Shown: piece after piece, positions 17,088 to 25,988 of the stretch
How positions within the stretch are numbered: the stretch's first letter is position 1
Layout: each line of letters starts with the position of its first letter
DNA from: Mucilaginibacter ginsenosidivorans
GTDB lineage: Bacteria > Bacteroidota > Bacteroidia > Sphingobacteriales > Sphingobacteriaceae
Assembly (NCBI RefSeq): GCF_007971025.1
Contig: NZ_CP042436.1
Span: 1,426,001-1,490,000, forward strand
Direction: 5' to 3'
Length of the DNA: 64,000 bases
Notes under the pieces: model-generated
What the model was told of the DNA's origin: nothing
The model's database searches: none
The model's input: only the letters and a program-made list of their open reading frames with translations
Program-made: the position numbers and the translations under genes

Positions 17088-18200
17088 TTATTTCAGATCA
17101 AGATCGCTGCGGACAGGGTAATGATCGGAAAGCTTTTTCTCGATGATATAATAGTTGAGTACATCAAACTGAGGGGTCGCCAGTATATAATCTATCTGGT
17201 AGTTGGGGAAACTACCGTTATAGGTACGGCCCAGTCCCGATCCGCATTCTGCAAAGGCATTTTTCATGCCCCCGCTCATCTTTGCCAACGCGAACGAGGT
17301 AGGCGTGTCATTAAAATCACCCGAAATAATATACGGATAGGGGCAAGTGGCCGCATGGGCCTTTATTTTGAAAACCTGGTCGCTCCTTTTCAGGAAGGCA
17401 GTTTTAAGCTTGCTTCCAAGCCTTTTTGCCGAGCCGACCTCTGGTTTGCCGTCCTGTTTGGAAACGCTGTTGAGATAGCGGTAATCGTCGGGATCAAAAC
17501 GTATCGATTGCAGGTGGACGCTGTAAAACCGGAAAGGTTTATTGCCCTTTTTAATATCGACATAGATGCATTGGTTCTCGCTCGTGGGTTCGGATAGCTG
17601 GATCATGCCGTGGGCTATGATGGGGAATTTAGAAAAGACGGCCTGGCCGATACCCACATCGGCATTGCTTCGCACCGGTTCGAAATAATAATTTTTGCTG
17701 CCCAATATCTTCTGTATGGAGTCGAGCATGTCGTACTGCCCTTTTTTCCGGGTATAAAACTCCTGGAACCCGATAACGTCGGGTTGCTGGTCTTTTATTA
17801 TCTGTAAAATTTCCTGTTTGGTCGATAGGTCGTTCTTCGAGCCGTAACGTTTAAAGTTGTGAACATTGTAGGTCATTATCCTGGCGAAAGCCGCACTGCT
17901 TTTGGAAGATTCGGGTGATATGAACCTCATGCCGATGTTCCTGTTCAATACCCGCCAGCCAATACCAATGCAAACAATGGAAAGAAAAACCAGGCTTTTT
18001 TTTCGGAACAGCCAGTAAACGATCAAAATAACGTTGCCCAAAAGCAGCAACGGATAAGCGAGCCCAAAAAAGGCCACTGGCCAGAATTTGGTGGGGTTAA
18101 TTACCGGTGCCAGGTAACTAATAAACAGGCAAACACATAGGAAAATATTGATCCATAAAAAAAACTTATCAATAAAGGTTAGTCCCCTTTTAGCCTTCAT
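17088..18200 (-). CDS. Membrane-anchored endonuclease/exonuclease/phosphatase-family protein
   Basis: Three hydrophobic segments occupy residues 10-85. A C-terminal EEP domain of about 260 residues follows (RIMTYNVHNFKRYGSKND, DVIGFQEF with the metal-binding Glu, YSVHLQS, ISGDFNDTP, and the final SDHYPV with the catalytic His). The family includes nucleases and sphingomyelinase-like phosphodiesterases; the substrate is unknown. Its start overlaps the end of the upstream rhomboid gene by 11 bp, so it is the last gene of the mutL-rhomboid-rhomboid operon, an order I associate with many Bacteroidota. Confidence 0.9.
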   Translation of the reverse strand: MKAKRGLTFIDKFFLWINIFLCVCLFISYLAPVINPTKFWPVAFFGLAYPLLLLGNVILIVYWLFRKKSLVFLSIVCIGIGWRVLNRNIGMRFISPESSKSSAAFARIMTYNVHNFKRYGSKNDLSTKQEILQIIKDQQPDVIGFQEFYTRKKGQYDMLDSIQKILGSKNYYFEPVRSNADVGIGQAVFSKFPIIAHGMIQLSEPTSENQCIYVDIKKGNKPFRFYSVHLQSIRFDPDDYRYLNSVSKQDGKPEVGSAKRLGSKLKTAFLKRSDQVFKIKAHAATCPYPYIISGDFNDTPTSFALAKMSGGMKNAFAECGSGLGRTYNGSFPNYQIDYILATPQFDVLNYYIIEKKLSDHYPVRSDLDLK

Positions 18201-19068
18201 TATCCTTACTGGCCCTGAATAATATTTCTTTTTCCTGCCTGGTCAGGCTGTCATAGCCCGATTGCGATATCTTATCCAGGATACGGTCGATATCCTCCTG
18301 CCTGGGTACATTGCCGCCACTCCTGGCATTGTTTTTCGCTGCAACCTTTAAATGAGGCTTTTTGCTGAACATTTTGGTAAAAAACCCGACCCAGTCGTTA
18401 CCGCGCTGCAGTTGTTTAATATAAATAAAGCCGAACAACGCGCCGCCAAGATGTGAAAGCTCGCCGCCGGCATTTGAGCCGGCAATAAGCAAAAAGTCGA
18501 GTATTATGAAAGCTATCGCTAACCATTTCAGTTTCACCGGTCCAAAAAGCATCAGCACCATGGTGTAGTCGGGCAATAAGGTAGCTGTGGCTACCAAAAT
18601 AGCCATTACAGCTGCTGAGGCGCCAACTATCGGCACACTTGCATCACCAATTTGTTGAGCGAAAAAAGGAATAAAGTTAAACCCGAGTAAAAAGAACGAC
18701 GCCCCGGTAAGCCCACCCAAAAGATATAAGCCTATCGTGCGTTTAGTGCCCAAATATTCCTCGAATATCTGTCCTATCCAAAACAACCACAGCATATTGA
18801 ATACGATATGCAATATACCTGCATGCATGAACATATAGGTGACAGGTGTCCAGAAACGGAAAATCAGTTTAGCGAAATTGGAAGGCAGGGCCAGGTATTC
18901 GTTGGCATAGTATCTGATAAGGCTTTCCTGATGCCCCCAAAACAAAGTCTCGAAAACAGCGGGTATATTGATAAGCAGGAACACAATAAGGTTGATCCCG
19001 ATCAGCAGGCTGACCCTGCTGCCCGAGTGAAGCATTTTTATCTTGAGTTCGTTCCAGAGCGTGCTCAT
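18190..19068 (-). CDS. Rhomboid intramembrane serine protease
   Basis: The 292-residue protein has six hydrophobic helices and the rhomboid signature: HAGILHIVFN (His82, His87, Asn91) in the second helix, the nucleophile Ser151 in VGASAAVM and the catalytic His206 in SHLGGALFGF. A soluble tail (residues 225-292), ending in a helix with DKISQSGYDSLTRQEKE, is the short C-terminal domain common in Bacteroidota rhomboids. Substrates are not predictable. It is the second of two consecutive rhomboid genes (33% or so similar by eye only around the motifs). Confidence 0.93.
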   Translation of the reverse strand: MSTLWNELKIKMLHSGSRVSLLIGINLIVFLLINIPAVFETLFWGHQESLIRYYANEYLALPSNFAKLIFRFWTPVTYMFMHAGILHIVFNMLWLFWIGQIFEEYLGTKRTIGLYLLGGLTGASFFLLGFNFIPFFAQQIGDASVPIVGASAAVMAILVATATLLPDYTMVLMLFGPVKLKWLAIAFIILDFLLIAGSNAGGELSHLGGALFGFIYIKQLQRGNDWVGFFTKMFSKKPHLKVAAKNNARSGGNVPRQEDIDRILDKISQSGYDSLTRQEKEILFRASKDNEG

Positions 19069-19100
19069 AAATATTCTTTACAGTCGATAACGCTGATCGG

Positions 19101-19841
19101 TTAAAAAAAGTTGTCCATGCGCCTCATGCGCCAGATTTTGATCATAATAAGCCCTAACAATCCTCCTCCTAAATGAACAAGGTGGGCCACATGATCACCA
19201 GGGCGCTGAACGACGCTATCGTATATTTCATATAAAACATAGAATGATACAAGATATTTAGCCTTGATCGGGATAGGTATAAAAATTATCATTAACTCCA
19301 TGTTGGGATATAGCAATCCGAAAGCTACTAATATGCCAAACAATGCTCCGGAAGCTCCAACGGTTGGTGCATAATATATCTCCGCAAGTTTATTTATGCC
19401 TTTTATGTCGCCGCCATATTGGTAAAAGGATTGGTCCGTAATAGGATGCGGCATCACAAAACTGCCCATGATGCTATGGACTTCAATAGCTTGTATCAGC
19501 ATTTGCATAACTATTGCACCTATACCACAAATAAAATAGAAGTTAAAGAAGCGTTTTGAGCCCATACTGTATTCCAGTATTGGCCCAAACATGAAGAGCC
19601 CAAACATATTAAACAGCAAATGGCTTGGCTCTTTTAACAACGGCGCATGCATGAACATGTAAGTGACTATTTGCCATGGGCGAAAAAACGGCGAATCGAA
19701 ATAAAATGCCGCGAGTGAAGTATTCATGTCAAATATCTTACCCACTAAATAAGGTGCAATAGCAAATATGATATTAATGATCAGCAGGTTTTTAACAACC
19801 GGGGTTAGATTAGCGAAAGGGGATTGCCGGTATTGACTCAT
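19101..19841 (-). CDS. Rhomboid intramembrane serine protease
   Basis: The 246-residue protein has the core six-helix fold with HLLFNMF in helix 2, the nucleophile Ser164 in VGASGALFG and the catalytic His223 in HLVHLGGG. A loop of about 40 residues (123-160), rich in polar residues, lies between helices 3 and 4 and is absent from the neighbouring rhomboid. It starts 17 bp after mutL on the same strand and is followed 32 bp later by a second rhomboid, so they form one operon. Confidence 0.93.
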   Translation of the reverse strand: MSQYRQSPFANLTPVVKNLLIINIIFAIAPYLVGKIFDMNTSLAAFYFDSPFFRPWQIVTYMFMHAPLLKEPSHLLFNMFGLFMFGPILEYSMGSKRFFNFYFICGIGAIVMQMLIQAIEVHSIMGSFVMPHPITDQSFYQYGGDIKGINKLAEIYYAPTVGASGALFGILVAFGLLYPNMELMIIFIPIPIKAKYLVSFYVLYEIYDSVVQRPGDHVAHLVHLGGGLLGLIMIKIWRMRRMDNFF

Positions 19842-19858
19842 AGTTTCAGATAATTGTT

Positions 19859-21718
19859 TTATTTTTCAAATCGTTCGGCCAGTTCGGCCATGGTAAAAGT
19901 ACTGATAATTGCTTTTCCGTTCAGTGCAATATTAGGCATCTGGCAGGCAAAAAGCTGATCGATCAGCAAATTCATTTCTTCCAATGATAACCTGACGCCA
20001 ATTTTGGTTGCGGCGTTACGCGCAAGTGACCGCGCAAGGCTGTCGCGCTTATCCAGCTTCAGTATCGAAAGGTTATTTTTAAAGCCTTCCAGCAGGTGTT
20101 CCAGCAAGGCGTGTTCCGATACATCGCCCAGGTCGGCCGGTATGCCTTCCACCACAACGGTATTTTTGCCAAACTCCCTTACGTCGAAACCAAGCGCACG
20201 GATATCCGGTAAAAGTTCTTTCAATAACTCAAAATCGCCGCCGTTTAGTGTAACCGATTGCGGGAACAAACTTTGCTGGCTGGTGCCCGAATGATTTTCC
20301 AATTGCTGCAGAAAACGTTCGTATAATACCCGTTCGTGTGCTGCCTGTTGGTTTATCAGCATAAAGCCGGATTTAATGGGCGAAAGGATATACCGGTTAT
20401 GCAGCTGAAACAGTTGCCGTTCGCTTGGTTTGCTAACCTCCTGTTCTTCAACGGGGATGGTCTTTTCGGCGTGTATCTCATGCTGGTGTGCGGTATCCTT
20501 TTTGCTGATCTCGTACAGCGTATCCCAGTTTTGCGGGATGGCGGTTTTATTATAATCGCCCGTGTTCCGCAGGAAGGGTATCTCCCGTTCGCTGCTTTTC
20601 TTTTCCGCAGCAAAGGGGTTAAAATCCGGGTTGAAGGATATGGTAGGCTGTACGATCCGGTCGGGCGGCGTGGGTGTTATCAAATGGCCTATGCTATTCT
20701 CCTGGTCAAAATCGAGCGTAGGGGTAATATTATATTTGCCCAGCGAACGTTTAACTGCCGACCGGATAATGGCATAGATCGATTTCTCATCCTGGTATTT
20801 GATCTCGGTTTTTGTCGGGTGTACGTTTATATCGATTTTCGACGGGTCTATCTCGATAAAAAGCACATAAAGCGGGAAGCTTTCATCGGGCAACAGTTCC
20901 TCAAAAGCGGCAAGTACGGCATGGTTCAGGTAGGCGTCTCGTATATAACGGTTATTTACAAAAAAGAACTGTTCGCCGCGGGTCTTCCTTGCAAATTCGG
21001 GCTTCCCGACATAGCCCCGGAGCTTGATGATCGAAGTATCTTCTTCCACCGGCACCAAACGCTGGTTATAGTTATTGCCGAACAGGTGCACAATACGTTG
21101 CTTTAAGGCAGTAGCAGGCAGATGATAAACCTCCTGCCCGTCGTGGTGCATGGTGAAAAAAATACCCGGGTTGGCCAATGCAACACGCTGAAATTCATCC
21201 ACGATATGGCGCATCTCCACCGGGTTGCTTTTTAAAAAATTACGCCGGGCGGGCGTGTTGTAAAATAGGTTCCGCACCGAAATTGAAGTGCCCGTGTTAG
21301 CCGAACATGGCTGCTGGCTCACTACTTCCGAGCCTTCGATATTAATACAGGTTCCCAGTTCGTCGCCATGGCGACGGGTCTTTAGTTCAACATGTGATAT
21401 GGCTGCTATCGATGCCATTGCCTCGCCCCGGAAGCCCATCGTGCGAATAGCAAAAAGATCCTCTGCCTTGCGTATTTTGGAAGTGGCGTGCCTTTCAAAA
21501 CACATACGCGCGTCGGTAATGCTCATTCCGGCGCCGTTATCTATCACCTGTATCAGCGATTTGCCGGCATCCTTCAGTATCAGTTGTATCTTATCGGCAC
21601 CTGCGTCTATCGAATTCTCAACCAGCTCTTTCACGGCAGAGGCGGGGCGCTGCACCACTTCTCCCGCGGCTATCTGGTTGGCAACGGAATCAGGTAAAAG
21701 CTGGATTATATCTGGCAT
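19859..21718 (-). CDS. mutL: DNA mismatch repair protein MutL
   Basis: MutL couples mismatch recognition by MutS to strand removal. The 619-residue protein has the GHKL ATPase motifs (ELVENSIDAGAD, VIDNGAGM, TMGFRGEAMASI, NTGTSISVRNLFYNTPAR) in residues 30-165, a low-complexity linker at 330-430 and a C-terminal dimerisation domain. At 456-467 the endonuclease metal-binding motif DQHA-x2-E-x4-E reads NQQAAHERVLYE: both Asp and His are replaced while the two Glu remain. It heads the operon with the two rhomboids and the EEP protein. Confidence 0.97.
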   Translation of the reverse strand: MPDIIQLLPDSVANQIAAGEVVQRPASAVKELVENSIDAGADKIQLILKDAGKSLIQVIDNGAGMSITDARMCFERHATSKIRKAEDLFAIRTMGFRGEAMASIAAISHVELKTRRHGDELGTCINIEGSEVVSQQPCSANTGTSISVRNLFYNTPARRNFLKSNPVEMRHIVDEFQRVALANPGIFFTMHHDGQEVYHLPATALKQRIVHLFGNNYNQRLVPVEEDTSIIKLRGYVGKPEFARKTRGEQFFFVNNRYIRDAYLNHAVLAAFEELLPDESFPLYVLFIEIDPSKIDINVHPTKTEIKYQDEKSIYAIIRSAVKRSLGKYNITPTLDFDQENSIGHLITPTPPDRIVQPTISFNPDFNPFAAEKKSSEREIPFLRNTGDYNKTAIPQNWDTLYEISKKDTAHQHEIHAEKTIPVEEQEVSKPSERQLFQLHNRYILSPIKSGFMLINQQAAHERVLYERFLQQLENHSGTSQQSLFPQSVTLNGGDFELLKELLPDIRALGFDVREFGKNTVVVEGIPADLGDVSEHALLEHLLEGFKNNLSILKLDKRDSLARSLARNAATKIGVRLSLEEMNLLIDQLFACQMPNIALNGKAIISTFTMAELAERFEK

Positions 21719-21943
21719 TTAGAAAAATTTCCCTTCTTGATCGTCCGGTACTGTGCGCGGATCTGTTCCGGGCAAAATTAACTAATTGACCGCATAACTT
21801 TAGCTTTTTAACAAGCTATTGTGTTGCCGTCGGCCGATTTTTTAAACCACGGTACACTTTTTTTGTTAGTGATGAAATTCAGCTACTTGCAATTAAAGGT
21901 TGTTGTTTTAAGTTAATATTTGGATAATTGTAAATCCACACTT

Positions 21944-23587
21944 ATGAGAAAGCTTTTACCTTTGCTCCTGCTATTTGCCGTTGCCTGTAAGCAACAGGAC
22001 TTCAACGCCGACCTGCTGGTTAAAAATGCCGTAGTTTATACTGTTGATAGCAGTTTTACCATGGCCGATGCCTTTGTAGTAAGGAAAGGCATGATCGTAG
22101 CTGTAGGGAAAGACGACTCGCTTGAAAAAATTTACAAGGCCCATTCTGTTATCGATGCCGAAGGCAAGGCGGTTTACCCTGGCTTTATGGACGATCATTC
22201 CCATTTTTACGGCTATGGCATGAGCCTGCAGGAAGTGGAACTGGTGAATACGAAAAGCTGGAATGAGGTGGCAGATTCGGTGATGATGTTCTCCAAACGC
22301 AACCCCGACGGATGGGTGATCGGGCGTGGATGGGACCAGAACAAATGGCAGGTAAAAAAATTCCCGGATAAAGCCAAGCTTGATTCCATGTTCCCGGTGA
22401 GGCCGGTATTGCTTACCCGCATCGACGGGCACGCGGCCATCGCCAACCAGGCTGCTTTGAACCTGGCTGGTGTAAAACCGGGCCAGACCATCACCGGGGG
22501 CGAGATCGAGACCATAAAGGGAAAACTCACCGGGATACTGGTAGATAACGCCGTAGGTATAGTAACCCGGAAAATACCCGAACCGACTGACCAGATCATA
22601 CAAACAGCCCTGGCAGACGCGCAGCAAAAATGTTTTGCAGCAGGCTTAACAACGGTTTCGGACTGTGGTTTACCCTATACCATGATCAATACCATCGAGG
22701 ACCTGCAGCACAAAGGCGTTTTAAAGATGCGCCTGTACGTGATGCTGTCCGACAGGCCCGACAATTATGAATACCTGTTTAAACGGGGGGTATTTAAAAC
22801 TCCGCGTTTGGATGTCAGGTCATTTAAAATGTATGCCGACGGCGCCCTCGGTTCAAGAGGTGCTTGTTTATTGCAGCCGTACAGCGATAATAAAAAAGAG
22901 CAAAAGGACTGGAAAGGGTTTTTGTTGAGCAGCCAGAAACATTTTGAAGAGGTGGCACAGAAAGTGGCCGACAAAGGTTTCCAGTTATGTACCCATGCCA
23001 TAGGCGATTCGGCTAACCGTGTTATCCTGAAGATTTATGCTTCGGTACTAAAGGGCAAAAACGACCGGCGCTGGCGAATTGAACATGCGCAGGTATTGTC
23101 GCCGGAGGATATCCATTATTTTGGCGATTATAATATCATACCATCGGTACAACCCACGCACGCTACTTCTGATATGCGGTGGGCAGGCACAAGGCTTGGC
23201 CCGCAGCGGTTAAAAACAGCCTACGCTTACAAGCAATTGCTTGAGCAAAACGGCTGGATACCGCTCGGTACCGACTTCCCGGTGGAAAATATCAGCCCCA
23301 TCTATACCTTCTACGCTGCTACGGAGCGTAAGGACCTGAAGGGATACCCCGAAGGCGGCTTTCAGCCCGAAAATGCGCTCAGCCGCAAACAGGCCCTGCA
23401 GGGGATGACGATCTGGGCGGCTAAAGCTAATTTCGAGGAAAAAGAAAAAGGCAGCATAGAGCCGGGCAAGTATGCCGACTTTGTGATATTGAACAAGGAT
23501 ATCATGAAGATCAAAGGTTCTGAACTGCCGGGAGTAAAAGTATTATACACCTATATAAACGGAGAAAAAGTATATGGCAAAAACTAA
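21944..23587 (+). CDS. Lipoprotein amidohydrolase (YtcJ-like)
   Basis: From the ATG at 21944 the protein begins with a lipoprotein signal peptide (MRKLLPLLLLFAVAC, Cys15). The mature part is a 530-residue amidohydrolase with metal ligands DDHSHFYG, a TVSDCGLPYT strand, the THAIGDSANR and IEHAQVLSPED His residues and the late LGTDFPVE Asp. YtcJ-type enzymes hydrolyse amide or imine bonds of small cyclic or aromatic substrates; the real substrate is unknown. It overlaps the following beta-lactamase-like gene by 14 bp, so the two are translationally coupled. Confidence 0.9.
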   Translation: MRKLLPLLLLFAVACKQQDFNADLLVKNAVVYTVDSSFTMADAFVVRKGMIVAVGKDDSLEKIYKAHSVIDAEGKAVYPGFMDDHSHFYGYGMSLQEVELVNTKSWNEVADSVMMFSKRNPDGWVIGRGWDQNKWQVKKFPDKAKLDSMFPVRPVLLTRIDGHAAIANQAALNLAGVKPGQTITGGEIETIKGKLTGILVDNAVGIVTRKIPEPTDQIIQTALADAQQKCFAAGLTTVSDCGLPYTMINTIEDLQHKGVLKMRLYVMLSDRPDNYEYLFKRGVFKTPRLDVRSFKMYADGALGSRGACLLQPYSDNKKEQKDWKGFLLSSQKHFEEVAQKVADKGFQLCTHAIGDSANRVILKIYASVLKGKNDRRWRIEHAQVLSPEDIHYFGDYNIIPSVQPTHATSDMRWAGTRLGPQRLKTAYAYKQLLEQNGWIPLGTDFPVENISPIYTFYAATERKDLKGYPEGGFQPENALSRKQALQGMTIWAAKANFEEKEKGSIEPGKYADFVILNKDIMKIKGSELPGVKVLYTYINGEKVYGKN

Positions 23588-25391
23588 AGGATGGGCGTAC
23601 CTAATTATATTATCCGGTTTTATTTTAGCTCATTCGGCCTGTGCGCAAAACCCTCCGTTCTCTGGCCAGGCTTACGTTAACGAGGAAAAACTTGTCGAAA
23701 AAGCTACGTTCCTGTTCAATAACCAGCAGCAGCTTATTCCCTTGCTGGATGTGGGTGAGCTGAAGATAGCGAGCGTGCATTTTACCTACCAGTATGCAGC
23801 CGGGTTTGATAGCCTGCTGAATAAATACACCAGCATCGATTCGTACAATGGCACGGATTACGTCACCATTAAAACGCTCGGCGACCTTGATTTTGACACC
23901 AAAACTTACAATACGCTCATTGTGCAGGTTAACGATGCCGACCTGGAAAACCCGGCCATTATTGGTTTTATTAACGACAATCAGCGCATCAAAAATGTTA
24001 TTGTAGCATTTTTTGGCACAAGAGATAACCTTGGGAAATTCGATAGCGTAAATGCGCCTGTCATCTGGTGCCCGAGGCCATCGCCTGTCGCAGCATTTTA
24101 TAGCGCACAGGCCATATTTGGGGGCGTGCCGATAACACAAAACCTTATTGCCAACTATTCGGCCAAATACAAACGGAACAGTGGCTTTTTAACCCAAAAG
24201 ATACGTCTTGGGTACACCGCGCCCGAAGAGGTAGGTATCAAATCATCCAATCTCGACGAGATAGACAAGATCGCTTATGAGGCTATCCGCAACCAGGCCA
24301 CGCCAGGCTGCGTGGTATTGGTGGCAAAGGATGGCAAGGTGATCTTTAACAAAGCGTACGGCTATCATACTTATGATAACGTAATGCCCGACAAGCTGAA
24401 TGATATCTTCGACCTCGCATCGGTAACCAAAGTCTCGGCAACTACGATGGAGGCCATGCGCGTTTACGAGGAGGGTCGCCTGAACCTTGATTCGACAATA
24501 GGCACCTATATGCCTATAGCGCGTAAAACAAATAAAAGCGACCTGGCGATACGGGAACTGCTGGAGCACCAGTCGGGCCTGATACCTGATATCCCAACGT
24601 ACGAGAAATTAAAACCTACCGACGTTAGTCTCGATTCGTCGGCCGTGTTTACCCATAAGGTGGTCGATCATTATTTTTTAAGGAAGGACTATTTCAGGGA
24701 TGTAATGCTGACGGATATATTCAATTCGCCATTGCGTACCCGCGGGCAGTATGTGTACAGCGACCTGAGTATGGTGATGATGCAGCAGATACTCGAAACC
24801 ATAACCTCGACGCCGTTAAACACCTACGTGCAAAAAAATTTTTATGATCCGTTGGGAATGCAGACGGCGGGTTTCCTGCCATTGAACCGCTTCCCGCGCA
24901 CGCGGATCATCCCTACCGAGAACGACCAGGTGTTCAGGCATACCCTGCTTATTGGTTACGTGCACGACCCGACAGCCGCCTTGCTGGCAGGGGTATCGGG
25001 GAATGCCGGGTTATTTGCCGGCGCCAACGACCTGGCAATTCTATACCAGATGCTGTTGAATAAAGGTATGTATGGAGGAGTGCAATACTTTAAACCTTCT
25101 ACAGTTGAGCTGTTTACCGCAAAGCAATCTGCGGTAAGCCGCAGAGGTTTGGGGTTCGACCGCTGGGACCCGATAGCCGAAAGGCATTATCCTTCTAAAA
25201 TGGCATCCGACCAAACTTTTGGGCACACGGGCTACACAGGCACCTGTATATGGGTCGATCCGAAGTATAACCTGGTTTATGTGTTTTTATCAAATCGTGT
25301 TAACCCAAAGGTAAGCGATAAGCTTTCAAGCCTCAATATAAGGCCAAGAATACAGGATGCTGTTTATCAGGCGATAGACAAGGGGCTCTGA
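23574..25391 (+). CDS. GH3 C-terminal-like domain fused to a serine beta-lactamase-like hydrolase
   Basis: After a signal peptide (residues 1-24) the first 200 residues (KLVEKATFLFNNQQQLIPLL, VIVAFFGTRDNLG, AFYSAQAIFGGVP, LGYTAPEEVGI) look like the C-terminal domain of glycoside hydrolase family 3. The preceding catalytic (beta/alpha)8 barrel is absent. Residues 225-605 are a class C beta-lactamase/esterase domain with SVTK (Ser283, Lys286), a Tyr motif YSDLS and the HTG triad near the C-terminus. In Bacteroidota, full-length proteins of about 1000 residues with GH3 plus beta-lactamase domains are known as cell-wall amino-sugar hydrolases. This may be a shortened relative. Confidence 0.8.
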   Translation: MAKTKGWAYLIILSGFILAHSACAQNPPFSGQAYVNEEKLVEKATFLFNNQQQLIPLLDVGELKIASVHFTYQYAAGFDSLLNKYTSIDSYNGTDYVTIKTLGDLDFDTKTYNTLIVQVNDADLENPAIIGFINDNQRIKNVIVAFFGTRDNLGKFDSVNAPVIWCPRPSPVAAFYSAQAIFGGVPITQNLIANYSAKYKRNSGFLTQKIRLGYTAPEEVGIKSSNLDEIDKIAYEAIRNQATPGCVVLVAKDGKVIFNKAYGYHTYDNVMPDKLNDIFDLASVTKVSATTMEAMRVYEEGRLNLDSTIGTYMPIARKTNKSDLAIRELLEHQSGLIPDIPTYEKLKPTDVSLDSSAVFTHKVVDHYFLRKDYFRDVMLTDIFNSPLRTRGQYVYSDLSMVMMQQILETITSTPLNTYVQKNFYDPLGMQTAGFLPLNRFPRTRIIPTENDQVFRHTLLIGYVHDPTAALLAGVSGNAGLFAGANDLAILYQMLLNKGMYGGVQYFKPSTVELFTAKQSAVSRRGLGFDRWDPIAERHYPSKMASDQTFGHTGYTGTCIWVDPKYNLVYVFLSNRVNPKVSDKLSSLNIRPRIQDAVYQAIDKGL

Positions 25392-25462
25392 CGGTCAACC
25401 GACGAAAAAATTCAACTTTAGGGTTTAGTATTTGTTACCTTTAATAGTCAATTGAACCGGTT

Positions 25463-25840
25463 ATGAAAGATGTAAAAATTCCCGAAGGCTATCAGCAGAT
25501 CATGCCTTACCTCATTGTCGAAAATGCAGCTGAGTTTTTCAGTTTTATGAAAAGTGTATTTGGCGCCAGGGAGAAGTATAAAAACATGCGCACCGAAACG
25601 CTCATCAGGCATGCCGAACTGAAAATTGGTGACAGCGTGATCATGTTTGCCGATGCGACGGAGGATTTCAACCCGCAAAATGCCGGGATGTTTGTTTATG
25701 TTGACGACTGCGACAAAGTATATGAAAAGGCATTGAGCCACGGCGCGCTGACAGTTATGCCGCCTGCCGACCAGGAATACGGCCGTAGCGCAGGTATAAG
25801 CGATCCCTTTGGGAATACCTGGTGGATCACATCCCTTTAA
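25463..25840 (+). CDS. VOC superfamily protein (PhnB/glyoxalase-like)
   Basis: The 125-residue protein has the two beta-alpha-beta-beta-beta modules of the vicinal-oxygen-chelate fold: GYQQIMPYLIVENAAEFFSF, then RHAELKIGDSVIMFADA, then GMFVYVDDCDKVYEKALSHG and a final GISDPFGNTWWITS. The closing DPFGN-W pattern is typical of PhnB-like members, whose functions are mostly unassigned. It is a single gene between the beta-lactamase-like gene and bshA. Confidence 0.9.
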   Translation: MKDVKIPEGYQQIMPYLIVENAAEFFSFMKSVFGAREKYKNMRTETLIRHAELKIGDSVIMFADATEDFNPQNAGMFVYVDDCDKVYEKALSHGALTVMPPADQEYGRSAGISDPFGNTWWITSL

Positions 25841-25988
25841 TTGCAAAATCTGTCAGAATATCTTTACACAGCTTTAACACTATTATCTTAAATTGCTGTT
25901 AAACTTGCAGCAGTGAAGCTACCACATCAACCAGTAAATTTTTGTTGGCCGTGTGTGGTAGTTTCATTACCATAGCAAGATCACATAA

